From assembly GCA_959600045.1 (NCBI GenBank), contig CAUGKJ010000066.1, positions 1 through 5,944 on the forward strand: a stretch of DNA of 5,944 nt, read 5' to 3'. Position 1 is the stretch's first letter. Each line of letters begins with the position of its first letter. Positions 1 to 5,318 of the stretch are shown here, in pieces. The notes below the pieces were generated by a model, which searched no databases, was not told where the DNA came from, and was given only the letters and a program-made list of their open reading frames with translations. This DNA comes from an uncultured Haemophilus sp. Lineage in GTDB: Bacteria > Pseudomonadota > Gammaproteobacteria > Enterobacterales > Pasteurellaceae. The position numbers and the translations under genes were made by a program.

Positions 1-668
1 TAATTCGACTAATCCGTCAACATAGCAATGCGCTCGTTTTAGTCGATGCCGCTCAGGCTATTAGCCATATACAGATTGATTTGCAGGCATTAGATGCGGA
101 TTTTATTGCCTTTTCTGCACACAAAATTTATGGACCAAACGGCATTGGCGTATTAAGCGGAAAATTAAGCTCACTTTCCCTGCTGCAACCGCTTTTTTAC
201 GGTGGAAAAATGATTGAGCGAGTCTCCCATGAATGTATTACCTTTGCTGATTTGCCTTATCGATTAGAGGCCGGCACACCGAATATTGCCGGCGTGATTG
301 GTTTTGGTGCAGTGCTAGATTGGCTCAAAAAATGGGATTTTCAGGCAGCTGAAGCTCATGCCGTTGAGCTTGCTGAACAAAGTAAAGCGCGGTTAAAAAA
401 CTATCCGAATTGTCGTTTATTCAATTCACCGCAAGCAAGTTCTGTTGTATGTTTTGTTTTTGATGGTATTGCAGCATCCGATCTTGCTACCCTCTTAAGC
501 GAACAAAAAATTGCGTTACGCGTTGGTGAACATTGCGCCCAACCTTACTTAGCCCGCCTTGGCGAACGCACTACATTACGACTTTCTTTTGCACCTTATA
601 ACAGCCCGCAAGATGTGGATGCTTTTTTTGCGGCATTAGATAAATCCTTAGAGTTATTAGCATGCTAG
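1..668 (+). CDS. csdA: Cysteine desulfurase CsdA, class V aminotransferase fold (5' end outside window)
   Basis: A PLP-dependent group II cysteine desulfurase that removes sulfur from cysteine, giving alanine and an enzyme persulfide that is passed to CsdE. Only about the last 221 residues are present; E. coli CsdA has about 400, so roughly 180 N-terminal residues lie upstream. The frame is open from base 3; the TTG at 81 is an internal Leu codon, not a start, because conserved sequence (LVDAAQAISH) precedes it. Visible landmarks in order are: the Asp of VDAAQ (45-47), which contacts the PLP pyridine nitrogen; the SAHK motif, whose Lys (123-125) forms the Schiff base; and the catalytic Cys in RVGEHCAQP (534-536). 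HCAQP is the CsdA/SufS-type loop rather than the longer IscS loop. The stop overlaps the csdE start by seven bases, implying co-translation with its acceptor. CsdA is preferred over SufS because of the adjacent csdE and the absence of suf genes. Confidence 0.93.
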   Translation, partial: IRLIRQHSNALVLVDAAQAISHIQIDLQALDADFIAFSAHKIYGPNGIGVLSGKLSSLSLLQPLFYGGKMIERVSHECITFADLPYRLEAGTPNIAGVIGFGAVLDWLKKWDFQAAEAHAVELAEQSKARLKNYPNCRLFNSPQASSVVCFVFDGIAASDLATLLSEQKIALRVGEHCAQPYLARLGERTTLRLSFAPYNSPQDVDAFFAALDKSLELLAC

Positions 669-1039
669 AAAACATTAAACAGGCAAAAAATTGGGAAGAA
701 CGTTACCGTTTCATTATTCAAGCCGGTAAACATCTTCCTCAACCTTCTCCAGATGAATTGGCTCAAATGCGATCAATTCAAGGCTGTGAAGCGGGACTTT
801 GGTTTAAGGCCATTCCACAACAAAATGATGATACGTTTCAATTTCAAGCTTACAGCGAGGCACGCATTATGAATGGTTTGTTATGGTTGTTGTTACAAAA
901 CATCGACGGCCAAACGCGAGACCAATTACAACAATTTAATATTCGTCAATTTTTTGATGAGCTTGGTATTGCCTCTCGCTTAAGTGAAACCCGCTTAAAC
1001 GGTTTAAAACAAATCGAAGAAATCTTACACAATCTGTAA
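662..1039 (+). CDS. csdE: Sulfur acceptor protein CsdE (SufE family)
   Basis: A small SufE-like cytosolic protein that takes the persulfide sulfur from CsdA and raises its activity. In E. coli it channels sulfur towards TcdA/CsdL and the cyclic t6A tRNA modification. The acceptor cysteine is Cys42 in the motif SIQGCEAGLWF, which matches the family pattern GCxxxVW around Cys61 of E. coli CsdE. The rest fits the SufE fold: N-terminal helix, short strands, then AYSEARIMNGLLWLLL and a C-terminal helical FFDELGIASRLSETRLNGL segment typical of SufE/CsdE. At 125 residues it is somewhat shorter than E. coli CsdE (147), mostly at the N-terminus. The ATG start lies inside the end of csdA; only a weak AGAG (650-653) sits about eight bases upstream, so translational coupling is likely. 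SufE is the alternative name, but linkage to csdA favours CsdE. Confidence 0.92.
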   Translation: MLENIKQAKNWEERYRFIIQAGKHLPQPSPDELAQMRSIQGCEAGLWFKAIPQQNDDTFQFQAYSEARIMNGLLWLLLQNIDGQTRDQLQQFNIRQFFDELGIASRLSETRLNGLKQIEEILHNL

Positions 1040-1041
1040 TT

Positions 1042-1827
1042 ATGTATCTTATCGAACCCTTTTTTAAATTAACTGCCTTAGAAAACGACATTGGCCAACA
1101 AAGCCGTTTGCTCAATGCAGTCATCGACCAATGGCGTTATAACGGGCAAATTATCGGCCGTGAAATCCCGCTTTATTTGACGGAGGAAGACGGCGAACAA
1201 GGTTTTGCAATGCGCGTTATTTGCCCTGAGCAAGATAGCCTTTTACCCGAGAATAATAACCAAACCGTAAATCTGGCGATGGAACATGCTGAAAAGTGCG
1301 GTCTAACTTTTCAGGGTTTTCAAATTATTGCCGATGATTTAAATGCTGACAGTACTGCAGAATGCAGCCATCCTACATGGCAGATACTTTATACCACACA
1401 TTTGCAATCTTGCTCGCCATTACATAGCGGAGATGATTTTTCTCCAATTCCGCTCTATAAACAGCTAAAAAATCAACCGCACTTAAGCCAAGATTTGATT
1501 AAATGGCAAGAGAATTGGCAGGCTTGCGATCAGTTGCAAATGAATGGTTCGGCTTTAGAAAAAGAATCATTAAGCGAAATCTCCGAGATTAATAGCACGC
1601 TCAGCAAACATGGACGATACCTTGCTGCTGAAATTGAAAAAGAAAGCGGCATACCGACCTATTATTATTTATACCGTGTCGGAGGTCATTCTTTAGAATC
1701 GGAACAACAACGCTGTTGCCCGCAATGTGGTAACGATTGGGCATTAGAAACGTCACTATTTGATGTAATTTACTTTAAATGCGACCAATGTCGATTAGTC
1801 TCGAATGTGTCGTGGAATTTTTTATAA
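1042..1827 (+). CDS. DUF2310 zinc-ribbon protein of unknown function
   Basis: A 261-residue protein that I recognise as the DUF2310 family of Zn-ribbon-containing proteins found in Pasteurellaceae and other gammaproteobacteria. No biochemical function is established to my knowledge. The bulk (about residues 1-220) has no motif I can name and no signal peptide or membrane segment, so it is probably cytosolic. The C-terminus carries a zinc ribbon with two CxxC knuckles, C226PQC229 and C247DQC250, 17 residues apart, in the style of nucleic-acid-binding or rubredoxin-like ribbons. It starts two bases after the csdE stop with no clear Shine-Dalgarno sequence, so it is probably translated by reinitiation, and it precedes queF. 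That position suggests a role linked to sulfur transfer or tRNA modification, but this is inference. An exact uptake signal (1294-1302) encodes Lys-Cys-Gly at residues 85-87, so this Cys may reflect the uptake motif and not function. Confidence 0.85.
   Translation: MYLIEPFFKLTALENDIGQQSRLLNAVIDQWRYNGQIIGREIPLYLTEEDGEQGFAMRVICPEQDSLLPENNNQTVNLAMEHAEKCGLTFQGFQIIADDLNADSTAECSHPTWQILYTTHLQSCSPLHSGDDFSPIPLYKQLKNQPHLSQDLIKWQENWQACDQLQMNGSALEKESLSEISEINSTLSKHGRYLAAEIEKESGIPTYYYLYRVGGHSLESEQQRCCPQCGNDWALETSLFDVIYFKCDQCRLVSNVSWNFL
1294..1302 (+). repeat. DNA uptake signal sequence (Hin-type)
   Basis: Exact AAGTGCGGT within the DUF2310 gene, where it encodes Lys-Cys-Gly. The A/T-rich tract usually found downstream is only partly matched (CTAACTTTT follows). 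These 9-mers are recognised during natural transformation in Haemophilus and relatives. Confidence 0.85.
1476..1484 (-). repeat. DNA uptake signal sequence (Hin-type)
   Basis: ACCGCACTT on the + strand, so AAGTGCGGT on the - strand, followed there by TGATTTTTTA, a good match to the extended consensus with its A/T run. It lies in the DUF2310 gene and contributes to a Gln-Pro-His-Leu segment. Confidence 0.88.
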
Positions 1828-1839
1828 CGCTTTCGTTAT
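1824..1839 (+). other. Small hairpin over the DUF2310 gene stop codon
   Basis: ATAACG (1824-1829) and CGTTAT (1834-1839) are perfect inverted repeats separated by the four bases CTTT. The structure includes the DUF2310 stop codon and ends two bases before the queF ribosome binding site. It is AT-rich, only six pairs, and has no following T run, so it is not a convincing terminator. At most it is a minor mRNA-processing or ribosome-spacing element, and it may be chance. Confidence 0.25.
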
Positions 1840-1841
1840 TC

Positions 1842-1845
1842 AGGA
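1842..1845 (+). promoter_or_regulatory. queF ribosome binding site
   Basis: AGGA, followed by AAA, lies six bases before the queF ATG. It is the only clear Shine-Dalgarno sequence on the + strand block and supports the chosen queF start. It suggests queF is initiated independently of the upstream gene, unlike csdE and the zinc-ribbon gene. Confidence 0.7.
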
Positions 1846-1851
1846 AAACAC

Positions 1852-2691
1852 ATGAACTATCAAGATAAAAGCCTTCAATCTTTAAAACTCGGTCAAGCAA
1901 CAGAATATGTTGCGAATTATGACCGCACTTTTTTACAACCCGTGCCTCGAAAACTCAATCGTGATGGCTTAGGCATAACCGAACAGCAGCCATTTACCCA
2001 AGGAGCGGATATTTGGACAGCCTACGAAATTTCTTGGTTAAATCCAAAAGGTTTGCCACAAGTAGCTATTGCCGATGTGGAAATTGATTATCGCAGTGAA
2101 AATTTAATTGAATCGAAAAGCTTTAAACTCTATTTAAACAGTTTTAATCAAAGCCAATTTGCTGATTTTGCTAGCGTAGAACGCACTATGCGTGAAGATC
2201 TAAGTGCTTGTGCTCAAGGCGAGGTCAAAGTTCGTTTACATCCATTATCCCACTATCAAGGGCAAAGTATTGATACTTTAACTGGCGATTGCATTGATGA
2301 TCAGGATATCGAAATCCACAGCTACGAATTTAATGCAGACATTTTGCAAAATTGTACGTCCGATAACGTGGTGGAAGAAAGCTTAGTAAGCCATTTATTG
2401 AAATCTAATTGTCTTATCACCAGTCAGCCCGATTGGGGAACCGTGCAAATTCATTATGTGGGTAAACAAATCGATCGCGAAAAACTTCTCCGCTACATCG
2501 TGTCGTTCCGTCAACATAATGAGTTTCACGAGCAGTGTGTTGAGCGTATTTTCTGTGATTTGATGCATTATGCCAAACCAGAAAAACTCACCGTCTATGC
2601 GCGCTATACGCGCCGTGGTGGATTGGATATTAATCCATTCCGTTCTAACTTTGAGGCAATTCCACAAAATTTACGCTTGGCAAGACAATAA
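1852..2691 (+). CDS. queF: NADPH-dependent 7-cyano-7-deazaguanine (preQ0) reductase QueF
   Basis: Reduces the nitrile of preQ0 to the aminomethyl group of preQ1 with two NADPH, the last free-base step before insertion into tRNA on the way to queuosine. At 279 residues it is the long, two-module (YqcD-type) form; E. coli QueF has 282. The family motif [11 protein letters not shown] is at residues 87-97. The catalytic Cys187 lies in [12 protein letters not shown] with the proton-donor Asp194, and His226/Glu227 lie in [10 protein letters not shown]. These correspond to E. coli Cys190, Asp197, His229 and Glu230 with a constant offset of three. The C-terminal [16 protein letters not shown] block is also intact, so the enzyme should be active. 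The start has a good AGGA site. It is the last gene before a strong terminator. Identification is certain; regulation by preQ1 is not evident, since no aptamer is visible in the 24-base gap. Confidence 0.97.
   Translation: MNYQDKSLQSLKLGQATEYVANYDRTFLQPVPRKLNRDGLGITEQQPFTQGADIWTAYEISWLNPKGLPQVAIADVEIDYRSENLIESKSFKLYLNSFNQSQFADFASVERTMREDLSACAQGEVKVRLHPLSHYQGQSIDTLTGDCIDDQDIEIHSYEFNADILQNCTSDNVVEESLVSHLLKSNCLITSQPDWGTVQIHYVGKQIDREKLLRYIVSFRQHNEFHEQCVERIFCDLMHYAKPEKLTVYARYTRRGGLDINPFRSNFEAIPQNLRLARQ
1922..1930 (-). repeat. DNA uptake signal sequence (Hin-type)
   Basis: ACCGCACTT near the 5' end of queF, reading AAGTGCGGT then CATAATTC on the - strand, which fits the extended consensus. It encodes the Arg-Thr of the [12 protein letters not shown] segment, where E. 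coli QueF has Ala-Ser. Confidence 0.88.
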
Positions 2692-2700
2692 GCCAAAAAG

Positions 2701-2737
2701 AAAAAGTGCGGTGAAAATCAACTGCACTTTTTGTTTT
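2701..2737. terminator. Bidirectional intrinsic terminator between queF and tyrA
   Basis: A 12-pair stem (AAAAAGTGCGGT 2701-2712 with ACTGCACTTTTT 2721-2732, one G-T wobble) encloses an eight-base loop. On the + strand the stem ends in T5, then G and T4; on the - strand it ends in T5, then C and T5. It therefore works for both convergent operons. It starts nine bases after the queF stop and lies just beyond the tyrA stop. The left arm is an exact uptake signal and the right arm a one-mismatch copy, the arrangement commonly seen for Haemophilus terminators. Confidence 0.9.
2704..2712 (+). repeat. DNA uptake signal sequence in a terminator stem
   Basis: Exact AAGTGCGGT followed by GAAAATC, forming the left arm of the queF/tyrA terminator. 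The opposing arm, read on the - strand, is AAGTGCAGT (2723-2731 region), one base away from the consensus. Confidence 0.88.
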
Positions 2738-3860
2738 ATACATGTCGTAAATCATGAGCTTGTTGCAATAACTGACGGCTCTCTTGCATGAATTGGTCTG
2801 AATATTCCCCAAACCATTCTCTCACCTGATGGAAAGCATCAATAAATCCTTGGCGATCGCCTTTTTCAAAGAATTGTAACGCTTCTTCATAGGTTTGTTT
2901 CAAGCTTTCAATCACATCTAAATTTTCTGGCTTATCCATAATAATATCGGCATAAAGTGCCGCATCTTGGGCAAAGAGACGACCAATCATGGCTAATTCC
3001 AAACGATAAATCGGGGAAGATAGCGCCAATAAATGGCTTAAATTGACGGGCTGTTTAGAAAGATGCAGACCATTCGCAAAAGTAGAAAAGTGACGTAATG
3101 CTTGAATGTACGTCATATTGTGGTCGTGCTCTGCAGCATCAATTTGATAAATTTTAGCCCCCCAGATTTGAATTTGCTCCAATAACCATTCATAACGCTC
3201 ACTAAATCGCCCATCACAACGCACGACAACTTGTTTTGCCATGCTCGCAATATCAGGGCCAAACATTGGATGCAACCCAACTACCGCCCCTTGATGCACC
3301 TCTAACATTTTAGCTAATGGTACTCGTTTCACGGAAGTGAGATCCGCCAGTAGCATATTTTCCGTTAAATAGGGTTTTAAACGTTCTATGGTTTCTAACG
3401 TGTGATCAATCGGTACTGAGATAATAACAACATCCGCATTCGTTAAAATGCGTTCTGCCACATCCCAATCATCACGATCTAAAATAGAAATAGGATAACC
3501 AGAGGCTCGTAAATAGCGGGCAAATAATTGCCCCATTTTTCCGTAACCGCCGACAATAACAATTTTGTTAATGGCTGGATTCAGGGTTTTAAAACCAAAT
3601 TGATTTTCATTGGAATAAGATTCACGCATGATACGACGGAGTACATCTTCAATGAGTTGTGGAGAGATTCCCGCTTTCGCCGCTTCTTCTCGGCGTGCTT
3701 GTAACATCGCTAATTCACGATCTGGTGCATAAATCGGTAAACCTTTTTCGTGCTTAACTTTGCCTACCTGACTTACCAGTTCGAGGCGTTTAGCAAAAAG
3801 TTGAATCAGTTCACGATCGAGCGCATCAATTTCCTGACGTAAATGGTTAAGGACATCCAT
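2736..3860 (-). CDS. tyrA: Bifunctional chorismate mutase / prephenate dehydrogenase TyrA (T-protein)
   Basis: Converts chorismate to prephenate and then, with NAD+, to 4-hydroxyphenylpyruvate, the committed route to tyrosine. Its 374 residues match E. coli TyrA (373). Residues 1-90 form the AroQ-type mutase domain, with Arg8, Arg25, Lys36 and Asp47-Arg48-Glu49 in the positions of known active-site residues. A linker then leads to the dehydrogenase, beginning with the NAD-binding GGYGKMG (residues 104-110). The catalytic His197 is in GLHPMFGPD and the prephenate-binding Arg294 in MIGRLFAQD, both aligning exactly with the E. coli residues. The ATG is preceded by AGGTGA three bases upstream. 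It lies downstream of truB on the same strand but with its own TyrR-like operator, so tyrosine-responsive repression is likely. It ends at a shared bidirectional terminator. No lesions were seen. Confidence 0.97.
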   Translation of the reverse strand: MDVLNHLRQEIDALDRELIQLFAKRLELVSQVGKVKHEKGLPIYAPDRELAMLQARREEAAKAGISPQLIEDVLRRIMRESYSNENQFGFKTLNPAINKIVIVGGYGKMGQLFARYLRASGYPISILDRDDWDVAERILTNADVVIISVPIDHTLETIERLKPYLTENMLLADLTSVKRVPLAKMLEVHQGAVVGLHPMFGPDIASMAKQVVVRCDGRFSERYEWLLEQIQIWGAKIYQIDAAEHDHNMTYIQALRHFSTFANGLHLSKQPVNLSHLLALSSPIYRLELAMIGRLFAQDAALYADIIMDKPENLDVIESLKQTYEEALQFFEKGDRQGFIDAFHQVREWFGEYSDQFMQESRQLLQQAHDLRHV

Positions 3861-3868
3861 AATTCACC

Positions 3869-3886
3869 TGTAATATCTTATTTACA
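3869..3886 (-). promoter_or_regulatory. Probable strong TyrR box upstream of tyrA
   Basis: Read on the + strand this is TGTAAT-N6-TTTACA, which matches the TyrR consensus TGTAAA-N6-TTTACA at 11 of 12 specified positions, including the essential G and C at the outer positions 2 and 17. It lies just upstream of the tyrA ribosome binding site. On the - strand the six spacer bases are TAAGAT, a possible but weak -10 element, so bound TyrR would block a promoter placed here. No convincing -35 was found at the correct distance. Confidence 0.65.
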
Positions 3887-3891
3887 TAGAT

Positions 3892-3909
3892 TGCAATTAA
3901 AAGGTTACA
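3892..3909 (-). promoter_or_regulatory. Possible weak TyrR box
   Basis: TGCAAT-N6-GTTACA matches the TyrR consensus at 9 of 12 specified positions and keeps the outer G and C. It lies five bases from the stronger box, with 23 bases between centres. A strong box beside a weak one is the layout known for tyrosine-mediated TyrR repression in E. coli, where the weak site is filled cooperatively. The match alone would not be persuasive; the pairing raises its credibility. Confidence 0.45.
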
Positions 3910-3946
3910 GGTGAGATTACTGGAATTAAAAAAGAAAGGCAAATAG

Positions 3947-4870
3947 TTAGAGAGATTGCGTAATCAAGCGTTGCGGACGAATCACATTGTTATCATCTAC
4001 AAGAGCTACGCCTAAAAAGATATTCTCGTCAGAAAACAACCGCACTTGACCATGTAATTTGGCTTCATTAGCAAATTTGACTCGTTGTCCAAAGCCGATA
4101 CCTTTACTTTTCTCGGCATTTAGCTGTAATGCGGGTAATTTACTGACCGCTGTATCTGTCGGTAAAAGATGTTGATCGAGTTGAGCAAGATCATCTTGCT
4201 CTGCAAGCGCCTGCAAAGCATCCCATGTCATCATCTTTTCTGTTGGATAATCCGCAACTGCAGTTCGACGTAACACTGTCACATGAGCACCACAACCTAA
4301 TACTTCACCTAAATCATCCACTAATGTACGGATATAAGTTCCTTTAGAACAATGCACTTCTAAGGTTAGAAAAGGGGCTTGATACTCAATAAAGTTTAGT
4401 TCAAAAATCGTGATAGGACGTGCTTCACGTTCTACGGTAATGCCTGCGCGAGCATACTCATACAATGGTTTTCCATTGTGCTTTAATGCAGAAAACATAG
4501 TCGGCACTTGCAAAATATCACCACGAAATTGTTCAAGTGCGGTCAAAATTTGTGATGTTTCCACATTGACAGGGCGCGTTTCGACCACTTGTCCTTCTGC
4601 ATCCGAGGTATCGGTACGTTCACCTAATTTTGCTGTAACCACATAGCGTTTATCTGCATCTAACAAAAACTGTGAAAACTTTGTGGCTTCACCTAAACAA
4701 ATGGGCAGCATACCGGTGGCTAATGGATCGAGCGCACCGGTATGCCCTGCTTTATTCGCTTGGAATACGCGTTTAACTTTTTGCATAATGTCATTCGATG
4801 ACATGCCTTGTGGCTTATCTAATAAAAATACGCCATCAATATCACGTCCACGCTTACGAGGTCTCGACAT
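3947..4870 (-). CDS. truB: tRNA pseudouridine(55) synthase TruB
   Basis: Isomerises uridine 55 in the T-loop of most tRNAs to pseudouridine and also acts as a tRNA-folding chaperone. The protein has 307 residues (E. coli 314). The N-terminal [15 protein letters not shown] motif is followed by the catalytic loop [15 protein letters not shown], with the nucleophilic Asp48. Tyr76 (DADKRY) and Arg181 ([12 protein letters not shown]) occupy the same positions as the E. coli active-site residues. A PUA-like RNA-binding region follows from about residue 250 to the end. The start codon overlaps the rbfA stop by one base (TAATG), so translation is coupled. The gene contains two exact uptake signals in opposite orientations. 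No good intrinsic terminator follows it, so readthrough towards tyrA is possible. Identification is secure. Confidence 0.97.
   Translation of the reverse strand: MSRPRKRGRDIDGVFLLDKPQGMSSNDIMQKVKRVFQANKAGHTGALDPLATGMLPICLGEATKFSQFLLDADKRYVVTAKLGERTDTSDAEGQVVETRPVNVETSQILTALEQFRGDILQVPTMFSALKHNGKPLYEYARAGITVEREARPITIFELNFIEYQAPFLTLEVHCSKGTYIRTLVDDLGEVLGCGAHVTVLRRTAVADYPTEKMMTWDALQALAEQDDLAQLDQHLLPTDTAVSKLPALQLNAEKSKGIGFGQRVKFANEAKLHGQVRLFSDENIFLGVALVDDNNVIRPQRLITQSL
4039..4047 (-). repeat. DNA uptake signal sequence (Hin-type)
   Basis: AAGTGCGGT on the - strand followed by TGTTTTC, within the 3' part of truB, in the segment encoding Gly-Gln-Val-Arg-Leu-Phe. It is in the same orientation as truB transcription. 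Confidence 0.88.
4183..4201. repeat. 19-base near-perfect palindrome inside truB
   Basis: GAGCAAGAT (4183-4191) and ATCTTGCTC (4193-4201) are perfect inverted arms around a single base, encoding part of [11 protein letters not shown] on the - strand. The arrangement is directly visible. It sits in a poorly conserved linker before the PUA-like domain and may be coincidental; with a one-base centre it cannot form a normal RNA hairpin without opening inner pairs. Confidence 0.4.
4535..4543 (+). repeat. DNA uptake signal sequence (Hin-type)
   Basis: Exact AAGTGCGGT followed by CAAAATTT, the best extended-consensus match in the window. It lies antisense within truB, in the segment encoding Leu-Thr-Ala-Leu-Glu-Gln. 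Confidence 0.88.
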
Positions 4871-5256
4871 TAGTCATTTTCCTCAACGTGTTTTTTCTCG
4901 TCTTCACGTATTACGTTTGTCACTAGATTAGACATACGCATCCCTTCGACTAAGGATTGATCGTAAAAGAAACGAATTTCCGGCACAATGCGTAAACGCA
5001 TTGCTTTACCCACTAATGAACGGATATAAGGTGCTGCTTTTTCTAACCCTTTCATGCCTTGTGCAATCGCCACTTCATCATGATCAAACAAAAATGTGAC
5101 AAACACTTTTGCATAAGCTAAATCGCTTGATACTTCCACATCAGACACGGTTACCATGCCAATACGGGGATCTTTCACTTCACGTTGCAAAATGATGGCG
5201 ATTTCTTTTTGTAATTCTTGTGCAACGCGATCGCTGCGTTTAAATTCTCTTGCCAT
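4870..5256 (-). CDS. rbfA: 30S ribosome-binding factor RbfA
   Basis: A late 30S assembly factor that binds near the 5' helix of 16S rRNA, helps process its 5' end, and is needed for growth in the cold. The protein has 128 residues (E. coli 133) and starts with [20 protein letters not shown], the family's typical N-terminus. The type II KH fold follows, with [22 protein letters not shown] and the conserved [14 protein letters not shown] strand near residues 87-100. The acidic and basic tail ([11 protein letters not shown]) is typical of the flexible C-terminus. An AAGAG ribosome binding site (5264-5268) lies seven bases before the ATG. It follows infB and overlaps truB by one base, the standard operon order. 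A terminator-like hairpin separates it from infB, so its expression may depend partly on readthrough or a local promoter, though none was recognised. Confidence 0.97.
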   Translation of the reverse strand: MAREFKRSDRVAQELQKEIAIILQREVKDPRIGMVTVSDVEVSSDLAYAKVFVTFLFDHDEVAIAQGMKGLEKAAPYIRSLVGKAMRLRIVPEIRFFYDQSLVEGMRMSNLVTNVIREDEKKHVEEND

Positions 5257-5263
5257 AATATTT

Positions 5264-5268
5264 CTCTT
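5264..5268 (-). promoter_or_regulatory. rbfA ribosome binding site
   Basis: AAGAG on the - strand, seven bases before the rbfA ATG. It supports the start that gives the canonical MAREFKR N-terminus and lies immediately after the T run of the infB-rbfA hairpin. Confidence 0.6.
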
Positions 5269-5271
5269 ATT

Positions 5272-5313
5272 AAAAAGCGGTCAAAAATACGTTGAATTTT
5301 GACCGCTCTTTTT
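5272..5313 (-). terminator. Terminator-like hairpin between infB and rbfA
   Basis: An 11-pair perfect stem (AGCGGTCAAAA 5276-5286 with TTTTGACCGCT 5297-5307) with a ten-base loop, flanked by A5 and T5. Read on the - strand it ends in TTTTT, so it fits an intrinsic terminator or attenuator starting 11 bases past the infB stop. It lies within what is normally one transcription unit, so partial readthrough is expected. The stem uses AAGCGGTC, an uptake-signal-like core lacking the TG of the Hin-type 9-mer. Confidence 0.75.
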
Positions 5314-5318
5314 ATCGA

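Larger units (their letters stand above)
3864..3914 (-). promoter_or_regulatory. 51-base symmetric element covering the tyrA ribosome binding site
   Basis: A perfect 10-base inverted repeat, TCACCTGTAA (3864-3873) and TTACAGGTGA (3905-3914), is separated by 31 bases. In tyrA mRNA the arm nearest the gene contains the Shine-Dalgarno sequence AGGTGA, three bases from the ATG, and the distal arm is its exact complement. Transcripts that include both arms could hide the ribosome binding site. The arms also contain the outer half-sites of two TyrR-like boxes, so the symmetry may instead reflect protein binding to DNA. The repeat is seen directly; its function is inferred. Confidence 0.55.

Noticed and set aside
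81..668. csdA starting at the TTG at 81
   Set aside because: Conserved desulfurase sequence including the PLP-contacting VDAAQ is in frame upstream, so the gene extends beyond the window edge.
936..1124. Short open frame on the - strand across the csdE/zinc-ribbon junction
   Set aside because: It is antisense to two well-supported genes, has no ribosome binding site or recognisable motif, and covers their overlap by chance.
1828..1851. preQ1 riboswitch in front of queF
   Set aside because: The gap is only 24 bases and holds a short AT-rich hairpin and a ribosome binding site; there is no room for the aptamer pseudoknot and no matching sequence.
2395..2791. Short open frames over the queF 3' end and the terminator, one on each strand
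   Set aside because: They lie over conserved QueF coding sequence, and one runs through the terminator; neither resembles a protein family.
3860..3946. A sigma-70 promoter for tyrA with a defined -35 and -10
   Set aside because: TAAGAT inside the strong TyrR box is a possible -10, but no acceptable -35 lies 16-18 bases upstream and the leader would be very short, so no promoter is annotated.
4410..4931. Two + strand open frames antisense to truB and rbfA
   Set aside because: The opposite strand encodes intact TruB and RbfA with all key residues; the antisense translations show no motif and no initiation signal.
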